Source: Paulinella micropora
Lineage: Eukaryota; Cercozoa; Imbricatea; Euglyphida
Direction of reading: 5' to 3'
Assembly: GCA_009731375.1 (NCBI GenBank)
Contig: BJOX01000143.1
Span: 240,209-304,208, forward strand
DNA length: 64,000 nt
This document shows, in pieces, positions 1-55,094 of this stretch; position 1 is the first letter of the stretch, and every line of letters starts with the position of its first letter. A program made the translations under genes and the position numbers. The notes below the pieces were generated by a model, which saw nothing but the letters and a program-made list of their open reading frames with translations, made no database searches and was not told the origin of the DNA.

Positions 1-91
<91 letters not shown>

Positions 92-118
92 TCTCTCCCT
101 CCCTCTCCTGTTCCTCAG
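1..118. repeat. (CT)n microsatellite serving as polypyrimidine tract
   Basis: About 100 bp of nearly pure CT dinucleotides ends in a TTCCTCAG splice acceptor at 117-118. The repeat therefore supplies the pyrimidine tract for the exon that follows. Confidence 0.85.
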
Positions 119-174
119 AGGCGAAGTCGGAGGCTAAGCAACAAGCACAGCATCATCCCTCCAAAGAAACACAG
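119..174 (+). CDS. Internal exon of the Sel1-repeat gene
   Basis: This 56-nt exon lies between a pyrimidine-rich acceptor and the donor ACAG/GTACTT. It reads AKSEAKQQAQHHPSKETQ and ends in phase 0, which fits the next exon at 923. The segment is polar and Gln/Lys-rich, probably a linker ahead of the Sel1 array. Earlier exons lie outside the window. The exon is inferred from splice signals and phase only. Confidence 0.55.
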
Positions 175-922
175 GTACTTACCCCCCTTCCCGTACACCT
201 TCCCTCCTTCCCTCCTTTCCTCCTTCCCTCCTTCCCTCCTTCCTTCCTCGACCTTCCTCTGCGGCTCTCATGTTACACACCTCCTTTTCGCATGTGTGTG
301 TGTGTGTGTGAGTGTGTGTTGTGTATGTGTATGTGTATGTGTATGCGTGTGTATCTGTTAACGTTGTGTATGTGTATGTGTTCACGTTGTGTGTGTGTGT
401 GTGTGTGTTAACGTTGTGTGTGTGTGTGTGTGTGTATGTGTGTGTGTGTGTATGTGTAAACGTTGTGTGTGTGTATGTGTTAACGTTGTGTGTGTATGTG
501 TTAACGTTGTGTGTGTATGTGTTAACGTTGTGTGTGTGTGTATGTGTTAACGTTGTGTGTGTGTGTGTGTCTGTGTGTGTGTTAACGTTGTGTGTGTGTG
601 TATGAGTGTGTGTGTGTGTGTGTGTTTATGTGTATGTGTGTGTGTGTATGTGTTAACGTTGTGTGTGTGTGTGTGTGTATGTGTTAACGTTGTGTGTGTG
701 TGTGTGTGTGTGTGTTAAAGTTGTGTGTGTGTGTGTGTTAAAGTTGTGTGTGTGTATGTGTTAACGTTGTGTGTGAGTGTGTGTGTGTGTGTGTCTAATG
801 TATGTATTTATTTGCGACGTCACTTGTGTATGAATTCGGTATCCAAATCCTCTGTTTATGTATCGTGTCTTAATATTAGATTCTTTCCTCTGCATGTTGT
901 CGTCATGTTTTCGTTTGCGCAG
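175..922 (+). repeat. Intron filled with (TG)n punctuated by GTTAACGTTG
   Basis: The intron starts GTACTT and ends TTTGCGCAG. Its centre (290-800) is TG/TATG dinucleotide repeat interrupted about a dozen times by GTTAACGTTG or a close variant, giving a higher-order unit of variable length. A pyrimidine-rich stretch lies at 185-250. Confidence 0.7.
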
Positions 923-1775
923 GTGCAGCTAGGCTACCGCTACTTGCTGGGCCAGGGTGTGCCGCGAGACCCTGCCAAAGCGGTGGAGCTCTGGACCGCC
1001 GCCGCCGCAGCCGACAGCGCTGTGGCCCAATACCACCTGGGGTACGCCCACTGGTACTGTNNNNNNNNNNTTGGCCCACTGGCTTGGTTTGGGACTAACT
1101 AAAAATGAAACCAAGGGCAAGCAGCTCATGCTCCAGGCAGCAACTAGACTGGAGGAGCTGAAGGAGCTCGCAACACAAAGGACACAAGGAGATAGCATGG
1201 CGATGTTTTGTGTTGCTTGCATTTACCACTTCGGCCAAGGCGTTCAAACCAATGAGAAACTTGCTGTAGAGTGGTACGAGAAAGCAGCTGGGGCAGGAAA
1301 CGCACTCGCGCAAAGCAATCTGGGATGGTGTTACGAGAATGGCCAGGGAGTGCAGCAGGACTTCAAGAAGGCGGTTGAATGGTACACGAAGGCAGCGGAG
1401 GCAGGAAACGCACTCGCGCAAGAAAATCTCGGATGGTGTTACGAGTATGGCCAGGGAGTGCAGCAGGACTTCAAGAAGGCGGTTGAATGGTATGCGAAGG
1501 CAGCGGAGGCAGGATACGCACCCGCACAAAGCGATCGGGGCGTGTGTTACTATAATGGCAAGGGAGTGCAGCAGGACTTCAAGAAGGCGGTTGAATGGTC
1601 TGCGAAGGCAGCGGAGGCAGGAAACGCACCCGCGCAAAACAATCTCGGAATATGTTACGAGAATGGCCAGGGAGTGCAGAAGGACAGGAACAAGGCGGTC
1701 GAGTGGTACAAGAAGGCAGCGGAGAACGGTAGCGAAGAGGCCATCGCTCGATTGCAGGAACTTGGCGAGGCATGA
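923..1775 (+). CDS. Sel1-like repeat protein, 3' exon
   Basis: The exon follows the acceptor GCGCAG and opens with LGYRYLLGQGVPRDPAKAVE, a Sel1 unit. Later units carry the Sel1 signature A-x-x-x-L-G-x-C-Y-x-x-G-x-G-V-x-x-D-x-x-K-A-V-E-W-x-x-K-A-A. About four 36-residue units (108 bp each, 1317-1748) are almost identical in DNA, so they were amplified recently. Sel1 arrays form alpha-solenoid scaffolds for protein-protein contacts; no catalytic residue is expected. A 10-N gap at 1061-1070 changes the apparent frame, which is an assembly artefact rather than a proven frameshift. The stop is TGA at 1773-1775. No signal peptide is visible in the part present. Confidence 0.85.
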
Positions 1776-2269
1776 AGTTGTTGACACACCAACATTGCTA
1801 GCTTTCTTTCCTGCCTTGAATGTTGCGACCGCCACTTGGGCGGCGACTAATGTTTTTTACAAAGGGAACTAATTGCTGTGGATACTCAAGGGGCAGAAAG
1901 GCTAACTGTGAACTCACGTTGCTACATCAATATTGAGGTATGAACTTGCTGAGCGCGGCATTTGAAAGCTTGAAAGCTCCCGTCAGTCTTGATGAGCTAT
2001 CCAAGGTCGGCTTTAGCATTGTATGTCATCAATCCGAGTGTGATCTCATCCTTCTCCCTCAATCTTACTTACATGACAAAGCTGAAGTCATCATTTTGGA
2101 ACGCTTTCAAATCATGTGCTCAACATGCTTGCAGCTCAAATCTTGATCGAAAAAGACTTCACCTCTTACTGAGTTAATTCTTCCATTCTATCTCTTCTGC
2201 TTCTCCAATCAGCTTTACGAGTGGCAAGTATTTTATAAAACAGCCAGTGCTTGCGTTAATAAAATTTAT

Positions 2270-2304
<35 letters not shown>
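1776..2304 (+). terminator. 3' UTR with AATAAA and genomic poly(A)
   Basis: About 480 bp of AT-rich sequence without a convincing ORF follows the Sel1 stop. AATAAA at 2258-2263 is followed eleven bases later by an A tract of 31 at 2274-2304. The signal makes this the likely transcript end; the encoded A tract is discussed as a finding. Confidence 0.55.
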
Positions 2305-2308
<4 letters not shown>

Positions 2309-3157
2309 GAGTTTGCCTCTTGAACGGCATGCAGCGTTAAGTGCAGTCACTGTAGTATTAATATCCTTCTAAGCTGCTGCTTGAATCAAGTCATATTAAG
2401 CGTCATGCAATAAACTTAAGGGTGCGGATGGTTTTGAATATCGACCGGCCGGCCCTCAAAGTATTCAGTAATATTTACAAAATGATTTTCTGTATTTTTC
2501 GTATGCTGTTTCTTATTATATAAAGTTAATAATCTTGAATTCTGACTGTTTGAATTCGCGTGAACTCACTACACAAGAAATTTAGTGGTTCCCGGGCCCG
2601 GGCTTCTTTGAATCTACTTGAATGCCGCAGTTTGACTTCTTGATTCTTACTCAGTCTTCAATGGCAATGGTATTAATATTAATATAGCTATTAACAAAAA
2701 AAATCAGAATATAGATAGATCAACTTTTGTGGCTGCTAATCTTTTCAAATTGAAGTTCAGGCGAATCAGCGGCCACCCCACAATGATGCCACATATTAAT
2801 ATCACAAAGCGGTCACGGTGGCTGCCGCTGAATGAGTGAGCCCAGGACTCGAACCCATGGGAACCGTGGCATGGGAGGAATCGTCATCTGGCCGGCCGGG
2901 GACCACAATGTTATTAATACAAAGCTGTAACCCGCTCCGTTCACGGGTCAGTGCCCCCGGTCACCAGTCTGAGACAGAAAAAACTAGGCGGGCCATAAAC
3001 TACCAGAGCCGCCAATGCAGTTGAAGGATCCTGAATTGTTATTAAATTATCAAACTTTGTTCAAGTCAAGTTGACACTGCAGAAGTGATTTGTAGTGAGT
3101 TCCGGATCTTTCAAATAGTATATTAAGTGAGTAGTCAGCGGTAATATTCAACTACAG
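2305..3157. other. AT-rich intergenic DNA, no gene seen
   Basis: Short TATTAATATTAA-type stretches and isolated GC patches such as CCCGGGCCCGGG near 2593 occur, but I found no ORF with protein-like composition and no RNA gene. Confidence 0.5.
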
Positions 3158-3435
3158 TATTGCTGTTGACATTCAAGACAACAACAAAAATTAGTTTTTC
3201 ATTTTTGTGTCAGATTTTCATTTTTGTGACAGTTTTTCATTTTTGTGACAAAAATTCAAATTTTCAAATTTAACGGTAACATTTCGCGAAAATTTACGAT
3301 ATTTTGCGGACGAATATAGCTGTTAATTTGAAAAATTCAAATTTTCACCCAAAATCAAAATTCCAACCAAAACTGAAATTCCAACCAAAACAGAAAAATC
3401 AATTTTTTTTGTTGTCTTGAATGTCAACAGCAATA
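3158..3435. mobile_element. MITE-like element with about 30-bp terminal inverted repeats
   Basis: The left end TATTGCTGTTGACATTCAAG is matched, inverted, by CTTGAATGTCAACAGCAATA at the right end. The match continues inward through GACAACA and an A-rich run. If the outermost TA at each side is a target duplication, the element is 3160-3433, as for Tc1/mariner-type MITEs. The interior is AT-rich with repeated TCATTTTTGTGAC and TTCCAACCAAAA motifs and has no coding capacity. Confidence 0.65.
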
Positions 3436-4083
3436 TGATTCAAGTTGGCACCAAGTCTAACTAACAGTGTGCAACCACGGAGTTCCACTGATTCAAGTTC
3501 AGTCACGGTCTGGTTCCTCTTACGCTTCCTATTTACACTTATATATATAGTTATACCTAGCATATTTTATTAATATTATATTAATAATATTCAGCCACCG
3601 AAGTCGGCGGGACGGTTCAGTGTGGGCAAAAATTGTGACTGACAAGAATTTATGTATACATTATTTTTGATATTAATATTAAATATTAATAATAGTAACG
3701 TAATATCAGAAACCAACTGGAATTCAATAACTCGCACAGACGCGCCTGTAAGAAAGACGACTCCTTTTAATGCAGGCACTGTTTTAATAAAATACGCAGC
3801 GAAAAAAAAAAAAAAATCTCATGAAATCATCTAGTTCATATGTTGAACAAATGTAATTTTAATTACAAGGATGCAATGCAAAAAGAGCTACTAGACTCAA
3901 AGAAACTGAACAGGAGGAAGATATTTATTAATAACATGATATGTGAGTGTTAGAACACATATGAATATGAACGCGAAAGCATGTACGTACGTACCACGGA
4001 TATATATACAGTATTGATAATATACTTGCTAACTATTATCACCGTACTGTTGTTATCAGTCTGATGATGATCATGATGATTAT
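3436..4083. other. AT-rich intergenic DNA
   Basis: No gene is visible. It contains an AATAAA (3786-3791) followed by an A15 run (3802-3816) on the plus strand, and a minus-strand AATAAA described separately. Confidence 0.5.
3924..3929 (-). terminator. Candidate poly(A) signal of the large minus-strand gene
   Basis: AATAAA on the minus strand lies about 350 nt beyond the TGA stop at 4279. It is the first canonical hexamer I see downstream. Position only; no cDNA support. Confidence 0.35.
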
Positions 4084-4278
4084 GTATGTATGTATGTGTG
4101 TATGTACGTACGTACGTACGTACGTACGTACGTACGTATGTATGTATGTATGTATGTATGTATCTATGTATGTATGTATGTATGTATGTACGTACGTACG
4201 TATGTATGTATGTATGTATGTATGTATGTAGGTACGCACGTATGTATGTATGTATGTATGTATGTATGATGATAACTA
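4084..4278. repeat. (TATG)n/(TACG)n array
   Basis: Tetranucleotide array with blocks of TACG inside TATG, lying just downstream of the large gene's stop codon. Confidence 0.9.
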
Positions 4279-47747
<43,469 letters not shown>

Positions 47748-48054
47748 CTGGGGGGGGGGGGGGGGGGGGGGGGGGAGGGNNNNNNNNNNGTAGGTAGGTG
47801 ATCTTAGGGGAGCTGTTGAGATGGTCGCGAGCTTGCGTTGCCAAACCCTGCTTCTTCGCCTCATAGGCGGCCTAGAGGCAGGCAGGCAGGTAGGTAGGCA
47901 GGCAGGCAGGCAGCTAGGTAGGTAGGTAGGTAGGTAGGTAGGTAGGTAGGTAGGTAGGTAGATATTCTTGGGGGAGTTGTTGAGATGGTCGCGAGCTTGC
48001 GTTGCCAAACCCTGCTTCTTCGCCTCATAGGCGGCCTAAGGTAGATAGATAGAT

Positions 48055-48112
<58 letters not shown>

Positions 48113-48121
48113 CGATAGATC

Positions 48122-48155
<34 letters not shown>

Positions 48156-48181
48156 ATAGATAGAATAGATAGATAGATAGG

Positions 48182-48278
<97 letters not shown>

Positions 48279-48373
48279 GTAGATAGATAGATAGTTAGAT
48301 AGATAGATACATAGATATAGATAGATAGCCAAACCCTGCTTTTTCGCCTCTGCCGCGGCCTAAGGTAGGTAGG

Positions 48374-48422
<49 letters not shown>

Positions 48423-48465
48423 GGATAGCCAAACCCTGCTTCTTCGCCTCTGCCGCGGCCTAAGG

Positions 48466-48559
<94 letters not shown>

Positions 48560-48560
48560 T
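47748..48560. repeat. poly(G), (GGTA)n, (GATA)n with four exon-1 fragments
   Basis: A G-tract of about 26 (47749-47775) precedes a 10-N gap (47780-47789). GGTA/GGCA and GATA arrays carry the truncated copies of exon 1. Confidence 0.85.
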
Positions 48561-49000
48561 CTAGATATCTACATTTTTGTAACATTTGTATAAAAGCGTA
48601 TCAGGGCCATTTATGAAGGTGAGCCATACAGGAATTGAGCCATATTGCGAAGTTGCGAAGTGAGCCATATATGCGAAGTGGCGCGTGCACGGAGTTGCGG
48701 AAGTGGCACAATCCCCATTTGCGGTGGGGATTGTGCAGCTCCGTAAGTCCGAAAAGTCGGCAATACCCGGAGTGCCAGTTGAGCGGGGCACAGATGNNNN
48801 NNNNNNACATTAATACGAAGTGGGACATACCGGTTATTAATACGAAGTGGGACATACCGGTTATTAATGCGAAGTGCGAAGCGCCGAGAACATTAGCGAA
48901 GCGCACAAGCACGTGATCGTAAAATTACTAGAGAGCACTAGAGCGGACTCGAGCGGGACAAGGCCGGCCGGTAATTTTTGACCCCTATATAGGATTTATA
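48561..49000. other. Unique island with GCGAAGTG-type repeats
   Basis: The end of the microsatellite domain. It contains GCGAAGT/TACGAAGTGGGACATACCGG repeats (about 30 bp, 2.5 copies, 48807-48870), a hairpin GCACAATCCCC...GGGGATTGTGC at 48705-48737, and a 10-N gap at 48797-48806. It could hold the promoter of the large minus-strand gene by position, but no start is convincing. Confidence 0.4.
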
Positions 49001-50834
49001 AAAATATCAATTTAATAATATATTATAATGTTTTCCTTTTTAAACCTTTCAAACAATTCAAATATATATAGTTAGGTTACTATTAGGCCGAAGTTTTAAA
49101 ACTTCGTCGAGTCTGAAGTGTTCTTCAGGGACAGCTCAAGTTTGTATCACGGCATGCCACTGCGACTGCCGAAGGCTGTTTCCATGTTGACTAGGCCGAT
49201 AGGCGGTCCGAAGGAGGGCGGGGGCACCTTACTGTGGGGGTGCGGGGGAGGGAGTGTCGTGGGTGCTTGTGGCGGCGAGCCTGAGCAGAGACTGAGGGAA
49301 TGTAATATCCCCAATGATAGCTCGTAGAAAAGTCGGTAATACAACCAAACACACTGTCCTCAAAGCTGAGAATGATGTCTCGTTCTATTAGCTAAGTGAA
49401 GCAGCAAAGAAAACTGCAACAGACCAGGAATAAAATAGCATCAGATCCAATCCGGGCAAATAATTCTGAAAAACAGGTAGGTGCACCTGTCACCAGGAAA
49501 AGGTTACTTTTTAGCGGCTATCCGGGGTGTGATGCCTACAGGAAGCACTGTCATCAGGTGATTACTATAGTTCGAGCAGCCTGCCGGAAAACTGATGAAA
49601 ATGATCTCTCTGAAATACAATTTTCAACTTCTCTATGTATATTACCAAATTTCAAATCAATATTAATATATTACTGATTAAACATATGAATGTTTATTAC
49701 TAAGTTTTTCACTCCTTCAAACTTTTACAATAATACTCAAGTAAATGATTAATACATTAATATATTATATAATATATTAATACTATAGAAAGTCAATGGC
49801 ACAGTATAGTAAGTGCATCAATTCGGATTAGATAATTTGCTACTGAGTGTTCTTCGTATTAATAAAAACACTCAGACTCCGGCTACCCACACTACTCGGG
49901 GAGGGAGGGGGTGCTGTGACGGTTCGAGAAAAACAAATCATGAGTCCAGCAGCACACCCTCCTTCTATATGAGGATAATATTATGTATTCAAGAAATCTA
50001 TACAATGAACGTGACCTGCTTGAAAACATCATGATCATGGCAGTGCTTAGTGGAAACTGCTCAGCTGTACCATTATTGCGTGTAATGCTCACAATATTGT
50101 GGCACGGTTAGATTTTGCACCGCGTATTATAATAGTTTGTAACAGTCACGTAACGAGGAGGGGTTGTGTGCATAATGGCTATCAGACTTTTGGTGTAAAC
50201 ATTGTGCGTCCGTAGCCTAGTGTGACTGATTTGACAATCTCTGTTGTATTAATAACATTATTAATATATTACTTACACTTAACTTTAACTACATTGCACC
50301 GGTTTGATTATCTCAGCTGTAATACTAGTGGCGCAACCTGTGGTTGGTTTCGCGGCTGCCGACCTAACACTTGTCGCCGACCATTGCTTCCTTTTCAAAA
50401 CACAGTTGAGCTTCTGGATATGAGGTGATGTTATTTTAAAATAGTTGTGTTTTCACGACCAAACTACCAAACCTGTACTAAGTATATGTCCTAGCAAATA
50501 AATAACATTATTACAATATTGATAATTTACAACGTAATTATTGAATAAATCAAATATTGTAACTATATTATATTATGAAATAATATTAATCAGAATTGAA
50601 TATTCTATTTTATAGTTAATTTAAAATACGTAATTATGAATAAATCAAAAATTGTAACTATATTATATTATGAAATAATATTAATCAGAATTGAATATTC
50701 TATTTAATAATTAATTTAAAATAGTACTAAAACTTATAAATTAGTATTTTAAAATATAGTTATCTACACGTTGAGGCGGTTTGACACTGAATGGAAGCTG
50801 AGGTGATGCAGATTGCTTCCTGAAGCAGGCAGTT
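49001..50834. other. AT-rich intergenic DNA
   Basis: No convincing gene. Notable are the 18-bp palindrome CGAAGTTTTAAAACTTCG at 49089-49106 and a two-copy tandem repeat of about 97 bp (50533-50727) containing GTAACTATATTATATTATG. Short ORFs lack protein-like bias. Confidence 0.5.
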
Positions 50835-51791
50835 TCAAGTGTTATTGTATGTTATTAAATCTTGTTTTATCTGTTTTTGATTGTTTTCCTGAATAAGTAG
50901 ATGCGATTCATCACCCTGTCCAGATGACTTCATAGAAACATCAAGGGAAATGATGTTGCATGCTAATACAAGTTTCTCCGATGGTTTGTATTCTTCAGCT
51001 TCAGTGCTTGGGTTATACATGGATTGTTTCTCCGCGTCACCACATAGCCAAGCGGGTAAATACTCACCTGTATATTGGCTGGAGCCAGGTGGATGACCCC
51101 ATATGTTCACATGAATTGTAGACTCGAGAGCTGGATCATCGTCGTCTACTTCCACGTGGGTAACCTTTCCTAAGCTAAAGTTCTTCACCTTTTTTGCTTT
51201 GTATTTTTTAAGATTATTCTAATTTTCGTAATCTATCCACTCAAACACTATGAATGTGTCTACAGCAGGAAGATCAGCAGCTGGATCAATCGAACCAACT
51301 TCGCTAGCACCGGTCTCGTGACCGCCTGCCTCGCGATCGCCGTCGATCAGATGTTGCTGTTACAGCTGCTGCTCACTCACCTGCCCATGAGCTTGATTAT
51401 CAACATGAGCATTCTCCGACTGCGCATTTTTCGAATCACCGCCACCTATCAACAACGCCTGGCAAGCAATCACTTTCATTCTTCTTTCTCTTCGTGTCAT
51501 TTCTTTTTTTTAATTCTCTACTTCAATCTGCGCTGCAGTACTAGTGCGCTGGCGCTGGCGGTTGTGACCTGAAGCTCTTTCTCTTGTATCATCCTCTGCC
51601 TCCTCAGATGAGGAATTCTCATCCTCCTCATCCTCGTCGCTCGTGGACAAGCGGCGGCGGCGGCGGCTCCTGTCACCTGCAGCAGGCTGCCCAGCCCGAG
51701 GTCGAGGAAGAGCAGCTACTAAAGCAGAAAGAAAATTATATGTCACACTAATACTGAGTAACTGAATCGAAAATCACATTAAGGAAACAAA

Positions 51792-51842
<51 letters not shown>
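51792..51842. repeat. (TA)n in an intron
   Basis: About 50 bp of TA repeat between the core exon donor and the next acceptor (GCTTTAG near 51721). Confidence 0.9.
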
Positions 51843-51846
<4 letters not shown>

Positions 51847-51870
51847 CTTATGCATGCAATATACATATAC

Positions 51871-53733
51871 CTGCATGTTGCTGACAAACAAAATTACATC
51901 GCGAAGTCTTGCAATCATAAACAGTAAGCTGAATTGGCCGTCCCTCCCTGTTGCTGCAGGGTTGACAATTCTTCTTGGACATGCCTGGGCGCATGTCCCA
52001 GACCATCGCTGGATTTTGCACATCAGGATGCATGCCAAGGTTGGCGTACTGACAAACCCTCATAATGCCTATCGGATGACTAATCAGACCGTCCTCTTCT
52101 TGAACGCTGAAATCGAAATAACAGATTTTCATCACACCCAGCTTGTCACTTCCCAAGTTGATACTGTCAGACATCTTGGGAACCTCGATGTAAAGAGACG
52201 GCGTGAACTCCCGAAACAGAACGGTCGTTCGCTTGAGTAGCCTCCGTGCGGAGACCTCAGTTGGGCTGGTCGCATGTCTCAAGGCTTCATAAAAATCTTT
52301 AGGACCACTTAAGAATGAGACACACTTAAGCATGTTAAAGAATGTATTGAGAAGTGCAAGAGCACTGTCTGTGAGACCGTACGCATGTCGAGGACAATAA
52401 GGAATGTACTCTACCGTCAGTCCGAAGTCGCTGTAGAATGTGCTGTAGTACCAACAAACTGGTAGCCAGCGGAAACCATTGCCAGTATCCCCTCTAAAAA
52501 TGAGATGCGTCACATTGGGACATAGTTGATGTAGCAGGCTCTTTCCTGTGTCATGAGCGTTTTTAGTAGGATCTACTAATTCACGCAAACACATTCTGAC
52601 TGTGTTCGCGTTCTTGTTAGCTTCCGTGTTAGGACGATTAGGCTTTGTGTAGATGATCCACACATACTGGTGAAGCAAGGATGAAACTTGTTGCTCAGCG
52701 CGGGGGATGCGAGTGGTTAGTGTTGCACCAAAGATTGATACTGACTTACCATCACTATCGTAAATACCACCAAAATCTAGCGTCAACATTGCTTCGTGAG
52801 GTGCCAGGTGCTGCTCCCGCCTCTTCGATTCTGGCCGCTGCGACGCATTCCACTTCACATGCTGGTCACGTGATCGAAGTTTTGCATTCAGTGACTTCAA
52901 TTCTTTCACACAATTTGCACGGCTCTTGTAGTGTCCCCATTTCCATGCATCCGAGGGCTCACCCTGATTAGTGCCAGGCTCGTCCTCTTCTGCAAGCAAC
53001 TCTTCAAGCTCAGTCACTTGGCTTCGTAAGGAAGGTAGTCCAGAACACATACCACATAAACACTCTGGAGGCCTCTTCTGGATCGACACACCTTTCAGGA
53101 TGTTGAAATAAAACTTGTTGTAGCTTCGAGGACGGTAGAGATTGCCATCGTTTGAATGAAGCGGATCATCTTCCATGTCTGATTCAGCCACCGCATATTC
53201 ATCAGAAGGATCAGGCATACCTAAATCAATACCACCTTCCGCCAAGTTCGCAGCACGCGCAATATCTTTGGAGCATTCAACCCCACGTTGTTCACACTTG
53301 TACTGCTTGACGCCAGTTGCCTTGTGTGTCACATAAAGTTGCACGTTTCGTTTCCACTGATTACGAGTAGTAGCGCGCAGGAACTCTTCTTCTTTGTACT
53401 TGGGAAACAGCTGTGTTGCTACTAACAAAGAATCAAAACACGCACGGTAATCCTCAAAGTAAAAATCCACTGCCTGCTTCATCATCCAAGCTATTTCGCG
53501 AGTATCACCAGACCGGGAAGGATTTCTTTCCAACATCCATTTCCTCGTTGTGAGTTTCTCTTCATCAGGGATACGTTTCTTCTTACCACCGGGTTTTTGC
53601 TGCAAAGTCTCAAATAGAGATTTCCCGATACCAGGATTGACTGATCTTTCTAGGTATCTTCTCTTGCATTCATCCAGACTGCTTAGAGGAACATCAAACA
53701 TGCTGGCTGCTCGCAGTCGAGGGATGCTCCTTG
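51871..53733 (-). CDS. Core exon of the transposase-like protein
   Basis: 621 open codons between an acceptor with a TTTGTTGTTGTTGTTTG tract (AAAG/CAAGG) and donor CAG/GTATAT. Begins near SIPRLRAASMFDVPLSSLDE, carries a CLCGMC pair, an acidic patch, the D/D/H-x-D candidates at roughly two thirds, and a Cys-rich end. This length without stops shows the coding region was maintained until recently. Codon use is ordinary and intermediate in GC, unlike the GC-rich cluster at 57-64 kb. Confidence 0.6.
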
Positions 53734-54482
53734 CTTTAACAAACAACAACAACAAAATATTAAACAAGAACAGCAACAGCAACAACAGCAACAACAGCAA
53801 TAACAGCAGCAGCAACAAAATACGTACCGTGCATATGTTGATCATGAACATACAGAATCAACATATATAACAGGAGTAGCGCGGCGCGGCAGCACATGTG
53901 CATATGTAGAAAATTGACATTTTTACTCATAGCAAAAGACACTGCAACATACATAGAACTCCAACTGTTTCAGTGAACGCGCTACCACGCATCTTTGCTA
54001 GCGTGATTGCGTTTTCTGATAGCTTCTTGTGTATTTCTACCTGCAGTAAGTAGAAAATGTTTGATTGCATTAGCATGTCATAATTTAGATAGTAGGACGT
54101 TGACCTCTTCTGCGCGTTCAAGAACTCGTTTCCATGTCTCGCTTCGCTGCAAGACATCCTCGATCGTCAGGGGAGCAGCTCCAGCCCTCTTCTTTTGAAT
54201 ATCATGATTGATCGATTCCAAGACATCCTTGAAGAATTCAGCTGCTTGCTTTGCGCGCCTCCTTAACGCTCGTTGCTCAAGGTCGGGAGCAGATGTTGAC
54301 TGAATCACACCAACAGAAAGAGCAACATGCGAATGTTTTCTACCTCCGGTAGGAGAAACAGTAGCAATGAGCTGTTAGATAAGTTATTCATGCTGACGCA
54401 CTTGTTGATTGAAAAAAGCTAAAGGACCGCCAACAGTATCAAAGACAGAAGTAACAGAAGTTAGCATAGCCACAGCAGTTAC

Positions 54483-54597
54483 AGAAGAAAAAGAAGAAGA
54501 AGAAGAAGAAGAAGAAGAAGAAGAAGAAGAAGAAGAAGAAGAAGAAGAAGAAGAAGAAGAAGAAGAAGAAGAAGAAGAGAAGGAGGAGGAGAAAGAG
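54483..54597. repeat. (GAA)n/(TTC)n trinucleotide tract
   Basis: Reads poly-Ser on the minus strand in frame with the transposase-like segments and poly-Glu on the plus strand. The minus reading fits its neighbours. Confidence 0.85.
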
Positions 54598-55094
54598 GGA
54601 GAGGAAGAAAGAGAAAAAGAACTGAAAGTTTTCTGTCGCTTGCTCACGTCTACGTAGACAAGCAGACATACATGCAGATATACGCATGTATGTGTATGTA
54701 GGTAGGTAGGTAGGTGTATGCATGTATGAGTTGCTTGTATGTTTGTCTGCATACGTACGTATCTTTTCTCTGTCTAAGTCTAAAACACAAAAAAAGCACA
54801 AACAAAACACAAAGACAAACGTACAAAAGGAACCAAAAAGCCCCCCAATAAATAAGCAAAAAAAGAACAAAAGTGCAAAAGCCAAGTGGACGCCTTTTTC
54901 TTGCTACTTTTTTGTTTGTCTTATTAGTCTTATTCTCAAACACACTAAAACACAAAGCCAGAAACACCAAAGAGACTACAAGAATATTGTCTTTTTTTGT
55001 GATGTTTGCCATTTGTTATGTTTGGTTGCATTTTTTCTTTGGTTTCCACTTCGTTGATTTCTACTAACTCACAATTAAACGGCTAAGCTTAAGC

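Larger units (their letters stand above)
50841..54700 (-). pseudogene. Transposase-like intron-containing gene with in-frame TAA/TAG
   Basis: Parts in order: a Lys/Ser-rich start with poly-Ser (54483-54650); a helical segment FFNQQVRQHE-TAA-LI-TAA-QLIATVSPTGG (54300-54430); EQRALRRRAKQAAEFFKDVL (54080-54280); a core exon 51871-53733; an acidic Arg/Ser/Glu segment (51510-51720); a C-terminal part ending TGA at about 50841. The core has LTLDFGGI, LIFRGDTGNGF and YCPRHAYGLTDSALALLNTF, which recall acidic and His/Asp positions of DDE-type transposases. Its end, C-x2-C-x13-C-x4-C-x3-C-x2-H, resembles zinc ribbons at transposase C-termini. Stops TAA, TAA, TAA and TAG interrupt otherwise continuous frames. 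Either a decaying mobile-element gene, unrecognised introns, or TAR read as Gln. The family is uncertain. Confidence 0.45.
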
